DNA from: Rotaria socialis
Taxonomy: Eukaryota; Rotifera; Eurotatoria; Philodinida; Philodinidae
Assembly (NCBI GenBank): GCA_905331475.1
Contig: CAJNYU010000497.1
Coordinates: 503,440-567,439, forward strand
DNA length: 64,000 nt
Direction of reading: 5' to 3'
Shown: piece by piece, positions 52,401 to 64,000 of the stretch
How the letters are laid out: each line of letters begins with the position of its first letter
Numbering within the stretch: the first letter of the stretch is position 1
Translations under genes and position numbers: made by a program
Notes under the pieces: model-generated
What the model was told of the DNA's origin: nothing
The model's database searches: none
What the model saw: only the letters and a program-made list of their open reading frames with translations

Positions 52401-52717
52401 AAGGTGTTACTGAATCAAGTCTAATTGAAGAAGTTCAAGAAAAGATTACTAATGCTTTAGGTGAATATACAACCGATCATAATAATTCATCATCAACATC
52501 AAATCCAACAAAAACATCTCCAAACCAACAACAACAACAGATGCCAACAAATGAACAAGAAAAATTTGCTTGTATTTTACTTAAACTGCCCGATGTACGT
52601 CTTGTTGGAAATGATTTAAAAAAATTATTACAATTAATTGATCGTAAACATGATGGTAAACTTCTTGATGGTTGTTTACTTGGCGAAATGCTCAATGGTT
52701 TACAATCAAATAGTTAA
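46457..52717 (+). CDS. NR5A (ftz-f1): NR5A / FTZ-F1 nuclear receptor
   Basis: Exons: 46457-46775, 49747-49881, 49966-51062, 51130-51252, 51318-51350, 51419-51532, 51609-51716, 51774-51819 and 52395-52717, giving 765 aa. It is a monomeric orphan receptor that binds extended TCAAGGTCA sites. The DNA-binding domain has [19 protein letters not shown]-box CESCKGFFKR, and [20 protein letters not shown]. The diagnostic FTZ-F1 box follows ([20 protein letters not shown]). A long Ser/Asn/His-rich hinge (about residues 220-515) leads to a divergent ligand-binding domain: [12 protein letters not shown] at its start, [20 protein letters not shown], and a C-terminal AF-2-like LLGEMLNG. A Gln/Asn-rich insertion of about 30 residues sits between LBD helices. 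The acidic first exon is joined through a 2.97-kb intron. An alternative first exon is possible at 48325. AATAAA lies at 52734-52739. Confidence 0.93.
46776..49746 (+). other. 2.97-kb first intron of NR5A
   Basis: It includes simple repeats (pyrimidine tract about 47768-47820, CA repeat about 48628-48648, ATC repeat about 48734-48762) and several open frames that only translate these. It also holds the ATGG|GTAAGA candidate alternative exon at 48325. Local base composition is richer in GC and CpG than neighbouring introns, consistent with promoter or regulatory DNA. Confidence 0.55.
48325..48328 (+). promoter_or_regulatory. Candidate alternative translation start of NR5A
   Basis: ATG plus one G precede a strong donor (GTAAGA at 48329). 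The resulting phase joins exon 2 exactly: ATG G|GT gives Met-Gly-Pro-Gly-Val-Leu-Asp. The long exon at 46457 uses the same phase, so two N termini could be made from two promoters. Drosophila ftz-f1 also uses alternative promoters. Confidence 0.4.
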
Positions 52718-53315
52718 TTTAAAACAATTCATCAATAAATTATTGCACATATATTCATATATATATGTGCTCATTTTGTTAATCACTCAGGTCCGACATA
52801 ATTCTCTAATTCTTTATTTCAATGCTTATTTGCATGTTAATAGAGATAATTGTACAGTTTTTCTTTCTATTTGTTGTTTCAAACAAGCACATCCAAATTT
52901 TTCCTTTTTTTCAGTCACCCTTGAATAACAGTGTTTATATGAGAAAAAAATTAAGAAAAGAAATAATAATCATATTTGTAACGAAAATATTTCGTTCTTT
53001 TCTTTACTTTTTTTTTAAACAGTGACATGTTCTCTCACTCTCTTCATCCGCGTCATTAATTTGTGCTCATTTTCCTTCTTTTGTTTTTAAAATTTTAAAT
53101 CTATCTATCGATCAGAGAGTTGTGCCATTTTTTCTCGTTTTCTTTTTCTTTTTGCCTTTTCCCTGTTACTTTGCATTATTCGTCGAAATTTTAATAGTTA
53201 TTTGCTTTTTCATTTTCCTTTTGACCGACTAATCGATCGACGACTCTACAACACAGGCAGATGTTTGGCAAATTCACGATATTTGTTGTGTTTTTTTTTC
53301 GATAAAAGACTAAGG

Positions 53316-53347
<32 letters not shown>

Positions 53348-53686
53348 TATAAATATTGATTATTATCTAGAAGATTGGCTGGGAATCGATGCTTTTTATG
53401 CAAAGTATTGACTTATAAACTATGCACTAAACATATATGTGTATTGTTTTTTCTTTTGTGTATCTATATCTATGTCTCTTTCTCAGGGATATACAAGTAA
53501 AATCTTTTCTTTTAATACGATCTCGTACCAAACAGAGCCTCGCCCTTTTTCGCTATCTTTTAATTTTGTTTTTGATTGTGAACACCACGTGTATTGTCAC
53601 TCGTGTGTATACAAATATTTTTTTTTGTGTGCGCGTTTGTTTTTTTTTTTGAAAATAAGAAGAATAGAAACATAAAATCTTAACAG
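52718..53686. other. Intergenic, convergent 3' ends of NR5A and the KChIP gene
   Basis: T-rich and pyrimidine-rich sequence with an AT dinucleotide run at about 53331-53351. Small plus-strand open frames here are low complexity and are not called. Confidence 0.6.
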
Positions 53687-56600
53687 TTACAAGGATATGT
53701 CTGTTTTAAGCATAGCGATTGAACGTTGAATTGTATCATCCTAAAATTTAAAAAAAGCCGAATAAATTATAAAGAAAGCCATGGAAACAATTAAAAGCAG
53801 GTTGATAAGAATTCACTCAAGACATGATAAAATTCATTTGATATAGGAACACTTCTATGAAAACAAATGATACAAGTAAGGATTATGATTTGTTGTAGAA
53901 AATATCTTCTATATTTGTATCAATTGAAGAAATTTTCATATTGCATTTGGATGATACAATATGGTAATATTGATCGATTTGATAAAGTAACAGAAGAGAA
54001 TTTTAAAGTGAGAAACTAGTTGAATGTATTTCTTATGGTATGATAAAAACTCTAGTACATCCTAACAATCATTGAAAGGTATGCGTATTAAATTTGAGTA
54101 TTATCTGAGAAAAATAGCAACGCTAAAACAATGTGAGCCATTGGTATTTTTATCTTTTTATTCTTTTTTTAAATTTTTATCCAAATATTGGATTTTGCTT
54201 TTAATTACGTTAATATGTTGATATTCCGATTGACAAATGGCAAAGTACGGTTGTGTACTTATAACATGAGATTTAATCTATGAAATTCTACTGATGCAAT
54301 AAGAAACCTTGATGGTATTTTGGCGATAAAAGAAATACGTCAGATATTTATATTTATTAAAACTGTAGCATTCAATAAAATAGTTCATCTCCATTTAACT
54401 GAATTGTACTTATATATGAAGAAGTCTGGACTTTTTTCTCGAAAATTAAAGGCGTGTATTTATTAATTAGCATATTTCCGTATCGTTTTTTATTTTATCA
54501 TTGATACGATAAATTGTAATTTTTGTTTTTGTAGGGAAATTTCGATTAAAAAATGATAATTTCAAATAAAAAGAAACATGATAGTAAACATATTGTACAT
54601 TTAATAGAAACAAAAACAAACGACCAATAAGTTTATTGAACATCCGAGTCTTATGACGATACTTTATTACTATATAAAAAAAGTGCTTTTAATTATTTAC
54701 GAAGGTACGTTCATCTTCAACATATTTTTTACTTTACGTCAAGGAGTAAGATGAGGTCTTCTAGTTAAATAACTTATTTTCTTTTTGGAAATGATACGAA
54801 GTGTTAATTACCATCTAATTCTATTATAAAATTCTATCCTATCCTATTCATTATAAAAAAATCCAGAGTTCTAACTTCTGATCTTTATGCATTTGTAATC
54901 GTAGTTCTAACATCTATGCTTCATGTGTCATTCTTTGCTTTTTGTTTTTTGTGCTTGAAAGATTTCACTTTATACTCATAGCTACTCATTATCTGCTTAG
55001 TCATATATGAAATAGAAGTACCATTAAGAAAATAATAGATGTTTTTGATCTTTGTTTTTATATTGCGGCGATGTGCTATGATGTTCCCATTTATAGCTCA
55101 AGAAAAATTACATCGATTTGCTAGTCGGATACAGAACATTATTTCTCTATAGATTAGAACAACTCAAGAGAACGCTTGATGCATGATCAGCACAAGCATT
55201 CTTGTTAGTAGTAAGTGCATGTACCAAAAGCAAAAAAAGAAACGGAAGACATTAGCTCTCCAGCAAGGAATGTAGTGTTGACTCGTATAGAAATTTACAT
55301 TTATTATCATGTTATTCAAAAATAAAATTTTTCAGTCCACTACGTAAATTATAATTCGTCATTTCTCTTTCGTCTATTTGATATATTGCAGGTCATTTGA
55401 ATGAATTCCTTGTTTTTGCTGTTGCTCTCATAGATCTGCCCTAATCAATGAGTTAAAAAATAAAAACGACAAACCTGCAAACAATATTGCAGAAAATCTT
55501 CTTTATACACAAGACCATTGCCATTTTTATCCCAACTCTTCAAGAGAAAACATAACGAAAATAGATAATTTTAGAATATGAAAGTAATTCATATACTTGA
55601 AATAATTTATCTGTACGCTCTTCAATAGCACTGGCAACAGATGCAAAATTAACTTTACCAACCGGTACCATTAGTTGAAAAATCGATGCAACTATTTGAC
55701 TTAATTCCTGATTAGAAATACAAAGAGAAACATTAAGAAAAGAAAAAGAATCTATTGTATTTAACCGTTCTTGTCAGCATTCCATCTTTATTTAAATCAT
55801 ATAAGTCAAATATCCAACCAAGACGAGCTTCAACAGAACCATGAATAAGTATGGATAATGTTGCGATCAGATCTTCAAATCGAATAAAACCACTATTGGA
55901 CCGATCAATATTTCGAAAAAGAAATGTTGCATAACGAAAACATTCTATGATGAAATATTGACTCCAGTTTTCAATACATGAAAAATAAAAATGGAAAAAC
56001 ACACATACCGCCACCGGGAAATAATGTAGAGAATATTGATGAAAAATGAGCTTTGCTAACTTCACCCGATGGACAATCCTATAATGAGGTTTTTTTCATT
56101 TAAAAGAAAACGATTAAAAACCTCAACAATATAACCATACTTGTTTGAACGATCGATATAGATGTCGAATTTCATCTTTTGTAAAACTCGTTTTACGAAG
56201 AAGATCTGCCATTGAACAAGTTGGTTTTCGTACTGGATTTATCGATGCGGGATTTTCTGTTAATAATAAAATGAATAAATAAATAAATAATAAAAAGGGC
56301 ATATTTATTGATTAATGAACTACGTAAAAGGTGAGTATATAGATGTTTTTTGTTTACTTGAACGTGCTTTTAAACTTAAGTTTAAACGACGAGCTCTGTT
56401 GAGTGTTTGTATTGACGTTTCGAACGCTTGCCACATGATTGCAGATTTTTTTAATCCGTATTTTTGTTTATGTATATGTTTATGAATAAAAAAGAGCTTA
56501 AATCATGTACTAAGACTGTTAGTGTGTCTCTGATTATTGTAGCAAAAAAACAGAGAAGAAAAACGGAAGAAAAAAATCTCACGAGAAATCAAAACGAATT

Positions 56601-56745
56601 CTGATAATGATGACGACGACGATGATTGCTTAGGAAGTTCCTGTTTAAACAATGGAAATCAATAGACACGATTCTTACCATTTTCAAATTTGTAACTGTT
56701 ACCACTATCACCTCCGCCTCCACCTGCTGATCTTACAACATTCAT
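53687..56745 (-). CDS. KCNIP-like: KChIP-like neuronal calcium sensor (EF-hand)
   Basis: Exons on the minus strand: 56745-56679, 56256-56141, 56078-56009, 55944-55766, 55707-55597, 55537-55475 and 53740-53687, giving 219 aa. KChIPs bind the N terminus of Kv4 channels and tune their surface expression and inactivation in a calcium-dependent way. The family pattern is clear: FTKDEIRHLYRSFKQDCPSG (EF1, inactivated by the Cys-Pro as in all neuronal calcium sensors), IFSTLFPGG, and EF2 loop DRSNSGFIRFED. These are followed by the KChIP-typical LIATLSILIHGSVEARLGW, EF3 loop DLNKDGMLTRTE, EF4 loop DKNGNGLVYKED and a tail DDTIQRSIAM. The N terminus is Gly rich (MNVVRSAGGGGG) without the Met-Gly myristoylation signal. 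The last intron is about 1.73 kb and appears empty. The donor after exon 4 is GTTAAA. Confidence 0.9.
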
Positions 56746-59700
56746 CTGTGTAGCTTATGATCAACTGAAAAATAAAATGAACATGCACTTTGTATTGTTA
56801 GTGTAAAAGGCAAAAATGAGAATGACACTTTCAAGTGTTGAGCAAGGCTCTGTTGTTTTTTTTCTACTTTTTTCTTCTTTTGTTCACTTGCGAATGATTA
56901 CCTTTTTTTTCTCTTCTATTATCTAGCCCTGAAGGATGAATGTGTATACGAGTATGTTCTGCATATGTGATTTCCGTCATAGGGTCACTGACTGATTTTT
57001 TCCTCAGTAATAAGCTAATAATTTTATTCTCGATTTACATTGAAAAAAATTTATCATTGAATATAACATAGTTCTGTTAATAGGAAAAAATAATATTGTT
57101 CTTTTCTAAAGCAAGATTTTGTTTTTAGAATGCTTTTTTCATACATGAACCTGCAAAATAACATGAAAAACTATCCTAATTATTGCGTTACTCGATTAAT
57201 TTACTTTTTTTCTCTATGAATAAGAATAATAACATATCCTACCAAGAACTTTTTGTCGGTAAAAAATACGACAACAAATAGAATACGGAAAGGCAAGACT
57301 ATTCCGGATAATAAATGGTACTAACTAAATCAAAGCGAATAGCAACAACAATTGGTTTCAATCACGTTTCGCCTGAATAGATGAAGGTTATGGCCAACTA
57401 TTCCTGTTACTATTAGATATGATGACATGCGCCAATGCGCGCATGTCTCATATAGCAATCTGAATGCTAAACGATGCGACAATTGTTGAAGCTAGTAGTA
57501 TTTAGAAAGCAAAGAAGGAAAGCAGTCGACGACGATGATGGCGATAACAGAGAAGAAGAAGAAGACGAAGACGAAGAAGGAAGTAAACGGCATTTTCCTA
57601 TCAAATGCACAAATTTGTTAACAAAAGATTAAATGTACTGCAGGCATTTACATTATAATATATGTACGTTGACACCGGAGTATAGATCAAATTCCATTAA
57701 GAAAATCGCACATTAATGTGTCACGTACACAATCATTCATTTAACATAATCGAGAAATGTTTTCCTACAACTTAACAAACAAAGTAACAGATAAAAATTG
57801 ATACTATATATTGTATTTCAATCATATCAAGTAGATTTTATTGCAAACGATAACAACAGTAATTGAATCTTCAATAACTGTTTATACGTTAAAGTTTGTT
57901 TTAAATCGAATAGGAAGCCATAGAAGAAAACATATGTAAAACTTATAATCTAAATCAAACTACCTTAGAATTTCTGATATGACATTGCGTTGATTTGTCA
58001 ATTAACATAAAAATAATTGAATTAAATGATATTTATTAATAAAAACTAAATCAGACTAAGTGATTTTTGTTCGAAAAAATTAGATTTTATCTCAGTTACA
58101 AGCACTCATAAGATATTTGGTAATCAATCAAACAAAATAAATCGTGAACTGTTTCGAACCAATAGAAGGCTTCTTTTCCCTAGATAATAATCATTCTTTT
58201 AATCAAAACCGTTTGCATGCACTTTATACAAGTGTTTTTACAATCGAAAATCATACTATTAATTATATTGACGTAGTTTGTATGCTTTTATTACTTGCCG
58301 AATATATGATTCGATATTTCTCTCGTAATAGTGTTCACGTATTAATCTACACTTTGAAACAAGGAGTGTATAGGCTAAATATTAGTTGTCGATGTCATCA
58401 ACAAATTATTGAGTGAACTGTTCTAAAAATAAAAAACTATCTAGATATCGAAATCAAATAATCTTCTAGTTTTAGTGCAATGAAAACTCAACTGTCAAGC
58501 ATTGATTCAATGTAAATTTTTGGTTAATAAATAAGATTTTTGTCTGATTAATCGAAATTTATTCCGTGTTCAGTGAATTTTATGATATGATCTCTTCAGT
58601 GCTTACAACGATATTAATAATAACCTGATCTAGGACATTCGTGTTTGATTATTTTTGTTTAGCTTTCAAAGATAGTTTTTAAAAACTGCAAAAAACTACA
58701 GTGCGAATGAATGTATCTAAGATTAGATATTGAATGGCTAAACAACCATAAAGGCAGCTGTTATATCGTACAGACAAAAGGATGGAATCTATTTAACATA
58801 GATATTGAATATGAAAAGAAAAATAGCTTTGTTTGAACTGAAACTTGTTAGAACTTTTTACCGATTTTAAAACATGTATATAAATAAATTACCAATGAAA
58901 AATCTCTTAATTTAAATTTTGAAGAATATCTACTTTGAATATAGTAATTAGGAAATAAACCAATAATTTTAGCTAAATAATTGATAAATCACAGCCTATA
59001 TTCAAGTTTCCATCGTTTACATCCAGTACTACTTCTCAGCTGTGTATGTGCTCAAATGATGTTCTATAATTAAGATTTTTTCCCAATAAGCTTGATTAAA
59101 GAATAAATGTTTATATATCGGAAAAAAATTATTTGACATGACTGACATTTTCATTTTCTACTTATCGTTATTGCATATGTAGGAAAGTACCATTATTGAC
59201 ACATACTTAAATAGGATTCGATCTTGAATATTGTTTGTTTCTATGTTCAATATCGTTTCATATAAGTATTTTCTATTGTAATTCAGTAATATTCATGTAA
59301 ATTAACAATGAAAAATTAAAATATATGCACATGATCTACTGCTTGAATGAAAATTTTATATGATAAATAGTCTTTTGAAACAAACTATGGAAAATATCAT
59401 TTATTATTATTTTTTTTAATCATTTCATTCTTATCTGTAAACCACAACAAAAAAGAAAATAACGATAGCAAAAATCTATTTTATTTCATATTGATTTGCA
59501 TAACTCTGCTTTATCTTTATAGTCGCATCAACAAATCCATTCATCTTACATTTCCTTTCTTTAGAATATATCTACTATTCCCAATTTCACCAATTGATTG
59601 CCATCTATAAACAAGTGTATAGACAAAGAATAAGAATCATTAAACATCATACTGATAAATCCAGTATACTTATATTGTTATTACTCGCTTATTTGAGTGG

Positions 59701-59960
59701 AGTCTGAGTCGTAATCTTGAAATGTCATGGTTGATGCACAGCAGGCAAAAAACATGTTGTTTTATCTTCCAATTCTACTAAAGACAATTACAGAACTCTG
59801 AAAAGAGCATAATAATTAAACATATGGATTTAATATTGCTAGTTTCGACATTCTCTATCTGTACAAATAAAGACACATACAAGATCACAAACAAGAAGAA
59901 AAACAAATAGATTTAAAAAGAAAACATGAACGAAAAAACAGAGAATCAGAAGAAAATCTA
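56746..59960. other. 3.2-kb gene-poor region
   Basis: AT-rich sequence with a GAA/GAC-type tract at about 57550-57585. A 90-aa plus-strand open frame at 58144-58416 has no recognisable domain, no splice partners and no codon-use support, and is not called. Confidence 0.55.
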
Positions 59961-62609
59961 CTAAATTCGACCAGGATCATCTTGTAATGAAAAGTAATAC
60001 ATTTGTTTATTTGTTGTTTGTCCGCCAGCTGTACTACCAATACCGAAAAAACTAGTTTGTGTATCCAATAAATTGATTCTCTACAATGAGATTATAATAA
60101 CAAAGGTTATGGATAATAAAACTTAAGCGGAAATTATCCAAGAGACAATCATTTAGTGTTTGTTCATCCAGAAAAACCGAGAGCATGATCTAAGAATAAG
60201 ATATCTTCTATCGTTAATTGACTCGTGGAAATGTTATCATTTTAGTCGACGAAAAAGAAGAAAATGACAAGAGCGACATGCGTAACAAATCACTTTCTGA
60301 TGGAAAACACGTACGCACATATCATTTAGTATCTTATACAAATGAAGGGAAAGAAACAATGAGAATAACATCTGTTTGACATTGAGAGAGTGAGAGAAGG
60401 AATATGGAAGTTTATCAATATGACAGTCGTCGCAACGACGTTTCTCATAAAGAAGACATGATAATCTAACAATACAATGTTTATATATATATATATATAA
60501 CTTTTTTTTTTACCGATTGCTGATAGACATTGTTAATTAAGCAGATCGAGGTACAAATATACGTATGGATTCAATCGTCGTCAGAGAACATGAAGAATGA
60601 TGGCCTGTTGATAGAATTGTTCCAAACCACTTTTTCTCTCTTAGTGTTACTTTGATTGATCTACGTAAAACATGTATAATCATTAAGGCGGGCTTGACAA
60701 AATACAGAGCGCTAATGTACGCATTATATATGGATAATATGACATGTAAAATCAGACTACTAAGGAAATAAAAAAGATAAATGATAGTGGACAAAAAAAT
60801 TATAGAGCACATACAATATGCATCTGGCTGCAGCATATATATTTATATAGATAAATATGAATATAATCGTATAATTAAGGCAAGAATTTTTAAAAGTTAT
60901 AAATATTAGTTGTGGTGCCCTCTAATATTTAGTGTCAAAGTAATCTGTAATGAACCATTGATGAATGCAATTTATTGAAATTTAAGAAGCAAAACCATGT
61001 AGATATAAATACTTTCCCCAAAATATCTCTTGCTTTGCTTTATTAATCATTTCTATCTTTCATGAAGCTCAATATCATGCATATGCGTGACAAAAACGAA
61101 AGAAAAAAAATAAAACGAACAGAAAATCAAAGATCAAGTTTTACAGAATACAAAGTTATCTCACTCTTTTAAATATCATCACGACCAGCACCCGAGTCGA
61201 ACAGGCGCCCACTCACCTGTCTTCCTCCACCTTGGCCAGTCCTTGTTGATGATTGATTAACTGCTGATGAAACACCCGATCCAGTAGTCGATCCAGGCCC
61301 ACCAGCACTTCCTACGCGTTTATAAAACTGCCATAATTGTTGTATCAATTCTGTGACAACTAAATCACTTGAATTATACGCAAGAAGTCTTAATATAAGT
61401 ACGCCATCATGTTGTAAGTAACGATGTATGAATTCTTTTGCTGGCATTCGTCGTAGATGTGTGTCACTTTGCATTAGTTCAAGGCGTTTCTTTATATAAG
61501 CATAACGTACTCGACCAAATGAACGAACAAACCATGCCAATAAATCGTATGTATTACATACAGTTAAAAAGGCTAACCAAAACCAAATAAATAAAAATGC
61601 TTTTTCATTAAACAGATTAATTGGTAGCACACACTAATATGTAGTAAAAAGAAAAAGAAAACAGATATATTTCTATTTTAATTCTTTTGTTTTTGCAAAC
61701 TGACCTGTACGGTATGAACATGAACATTTTGTATATTTCTAACGGCAAATTCGCACATAGTTACACGTGGAAAATAAATTGATTCGGCAAGTTCTTCTCC
61801 ATTTAAAATTTTTTTTATTAAATCAACTCCATATGAAGCAAAATTATGACCCAAAAAGATATTTAACAAAAATAATTGTCCGACAGAATTGACGATGAAT
61901 AGAATTTTGGTAACGAAAAAAAGAATTAACAAATATGAACCCATATGACGTCCGGGCACACATAGAATAAATGCTAGAAAACGACGTATGAAGTCAAAAC
62001 GTTTTCGTTTCCGTTTACGCATATAAACATACTGATCTATAGATCTTGTTAAATAGGTTATGATTTTATTTCGATCTTCGAAACGATCGGCTGTTTGATA
62101 ATTTAATGCAGCATCGACTAGATTAACAATATTGATACCTGATTTAGCTGATAGGGAACGCCATAGCATGCGTGGTAGATAGAATAGGACAGCTTGGAAC
62201 AGTAATATAAAGGGAGTCCACTGGTAATACTATAATTTAAATTCAGAAAAAAAAACATATTTTAAGTTAAAATTTCTTTTTATTTCATTTTTCCTCAGCT
62301 AATTACCTTGACAACACGAGTTTTTTTCTTATTTTCGTCTAAAGGTAATGTTTCAGCAGTGGCAACATAATATGTATTTGACACCCAACATATATTATTT
62401 GAATAAACTTCATATGAACGTGTGAAGTGTCCAGGTACCCAACAAGCAATATGATCCGAGGAAAACTGTTTATTAGAGACAATAATTGAAAATATGACTA
62501 AAATGATAACTGTATATTTATAATTTAAACGATCGACTGTACATGTATCACTACGATGAGGTCCGAGAACCGAAAAAGGTAAACGTGATACAGTAGCAAA
62601 TAAATCCAT
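59961..62609 (-). CDS. inx: Innexin gap-junction protein
   Basis: Exons on the minus strand: 62609-62307, 62229-61705, 61633-61217 and, after a 1.14-kb intron, 60080-59961, giving 454 aa. If the third exon is read through to its own stop at 61169 the product is 430 aa. Innexins form invertebrate gap junctions and hemichannels at the plasma membrane. Family marks are a short cytosolic N terminus and TM1 (YTVIILVIFSIIVS). The first extracellular loop has paired Cys (IACWVPGHF, NNICWVS), then the signature YYQWTPFILLFQAV opens TM2. TM3 is SYLLILFFVTKILFIVNSVG, and the second loop contains the CEF and CVLPINLFNEK Cys. TM4 is FLFIWFWLAFLTV. The cytoplasmic tail ends in Gly/Ser-rich sequence. The donor GTGAGT at 61216-61211 is canonical and joins in phase to an acceptor at 60081. 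Confidence 0.94.
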
Positions 62610-64000
62610 TGTAGTTGTCTTCGATCAATAACCTAATTAAACAATGACAACGTTCGGATGCCATGCGTAGGCGACATGAACATAACATTGACATCGACGA
62701 AACAAAAGAAAGAACAGATAACGAATTTGAACAAGAATATTTATAATAATAATTTATATAAATAATAATTGATCATAATTTCAAAATTTCTTGATTATCA
62801 GCTGTATATAGTTAAAAACCTAGATGTAAAGAAATAAAAAAAGAACAATCGATTGGCATATATATATATATATTGTTGTAAAATTCGAGCGAATGATATA
62901 TCTTGGACAATCTATCGCTATCTTTAGCAAAAAAAAGATAGTTATGGGCATCATTTGCATTTTCTCTCTTGCTCTCTCTTCTCTCTTCTCTCTTCTCTCT
63001 TCTCTCCTTCTCTATGTCTCTCTCTCTATTCGTTGTTGTCTTTCTTCTCTTCGTTATCTCTCATTTGTATACAACAAAAATCTCCCGTTGTCATCCCTAA
63101 ATCCTCTCTTGATGCTCTCGAAACCTATGGTAAAGAAGAAGAAAAAAACTGCAAGAACGCCAATTAAATGAAGAGGATGATGAAGACACGGTGATTACAC
63201 TACATCCGTTTCCCCGTACTGGTAACGGACGATCGGACAGCGCAGGGAATCTCTCGCTCCCGCTCCCTATCGCTCTCACTATCTTCACTTTACTTTATTC
63301 TACTGATGGCTGGACTTCCGAGAAGAGAAAGAAGGGAAACTGGTGATGGAATAATTGATTACAGCTGTATATAAAGACAAGGAGAGACAGCTCCAGTTTC
63401 TGTCTCATCAAACAAATAATGCTCGATTGATACTACTCAATAGGAACAAAAAACGAGCATGAGATTTAGCCGTACCACCCTCTCTCTCTCTCTCTCTAGT
63501 CTATATGCCGACGGAGACAACATGTTGTTTGATGAGATACATAATAAGAGAGTTCTCCAAATAATGCCACTTAATACTTCTCTTTCCCTTTCTCTCTTTT
63601 CGCTCTTCTGGAAAAGTCATTTGCCATCATCATAATCATTGAGAAGAACACCACCCTGTCCATTCTATACAAAGAAGCATGGCCATTCTATCTTTACACA
63701 TATATTACCTGTAAGAGAAAATTGACGGCTTCATTATCATCATTGCTTTTGTCTAGCTTTTATCTATCTGTAATTTCCTTTCCCCCCTCTCTCTCTCTCT
63801 CTATCTCTCTCTGCCTCTTATTCAATACGAATTCCCAGTGGACGAGCGCTTGGTTCCGGCCTCTCGAGTTGATTATCAAAATATTATCCTATCCGCATTG
63901 CACTAGTACTGCTGTCACCATCTCCTCGCCATCGTCTTTACTGTTGTCGACAAAAGGCGGAAAGCTTTTTTTTCTAGCGAGCAAAAGAATCGAAATGATT
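62610..64000. other. Region upstream of innexin, simple repeats
   Basis: It contains TA runs (about 62861-62872) and several CT/TC microsatellites (about 62965-63025, 63478-63498 and 63786-63812). It is probably the innexin promoter side. No gene is seen to the window edge, and open frames here translate only repeats. Confidence 0.6.

Noticed and set aside
58144-58416. 90-aa plus-strand open frame
   Set aside because: No recognisable motif and no supporting exon structure in a gene-poor region.
60537-60836. 99-aa minus-strand open frame between innexin exon 3 and the distal exon
   Set aside because: No match to innexin tails and no in-phase acceptor that I could defend; it lies inside the predicted intron.
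1-64000. tRNA, rRNA and CRISPR arrays
   Set aside because: Scanning for T-loop-like motifs, long conserved rRNA blocks and regular spaced repeats gave no convincing candidate; a tRNA covariance-model search was not possible here.

Overview
The window is AT-rich nuclear DNA of a small-genome metazoan. It carries animal-only gene families (innexin, NR5A nuclear receptor, GPR158-type GPCR, Kv-channel-interacting calcium sensor, amidated neuropeptide precursor). Genes are split by many introns of about 50-70 bp, with a few introns of 0.5-3 kb holding repeats. Compact introns, AT richness and a fungal-type GT15-like glycosyltransferase remnant fit a rotifer, possibly bdelloid. That placement is an inference. 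There are no bacterial operons and no recognisable rRNA, tRNA or CRISPR.

Layout: a broken GT15-like glycosyltransferase (about 0.8-1.5 kb, -); an unrecognised 548-aa protein (2.7-5.4 kb, -); a dispersed hairpin-ended element (5.9-6.4 kb); a 551-aa coiled-coil protein (7.0-11.1 kb, -); a GPR158/GPR179/Smog-like class C receptor (12.2-15.5 kb, -); a repeat-rich spacer (15.5-19.1 kb); NAF1 (19.1-20.9 kb, -); a zinc-finger plus VWA protein (21.2-24.4 kb, -); mitofusin (25.7-30.0 kb, -), whose large intron holds the second copy of the dispersed element; TMEM237 (31.2-32.7 kb, +); an FPRI-amide neuropeptide precursor (32.9-33.4 kb, -); a POU-type homeodomain protein (34.8-35.9 kb, +); a MITE-like element with terminal inverted repeats and an 8-bp target duplication (37.1-38.0 kb); DNAI4/WDR78 (38.4-43.4 kb, -) containing a 1.2-kb inverted repeat; NR5A/FTZ-F1 (46.5-52.7 kb, +); a KChIP-like EF-hand protein (53.7-56.7 kb, -); a long gene-poor stretch; and an innexin (60.0-62.6 kb, -).

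Gene models were assembled by hand from splice sites. Every complete model listed with exon coordinates gives a coding length divisible by three with phases that agree across introns, but no transcript data were available. The genes do not form one pathway. TMEM237 (ciliary transition zone) and DNAI4 (axonemal inner-arm dynein), and possibly the coiled-coil protein, point to cilia. The receptor, neuropeptide, KChIP and innexin point to neural or intercellular signalling. The observations most worth following are the FPRI-amide precursor, the homeodomain protein lacking a POU-specific domain, the DNAI4 palindrome that overlaps a predicted exon edge, the two mobile-element families, and the alternative ends predicted for NR5A and innexin.
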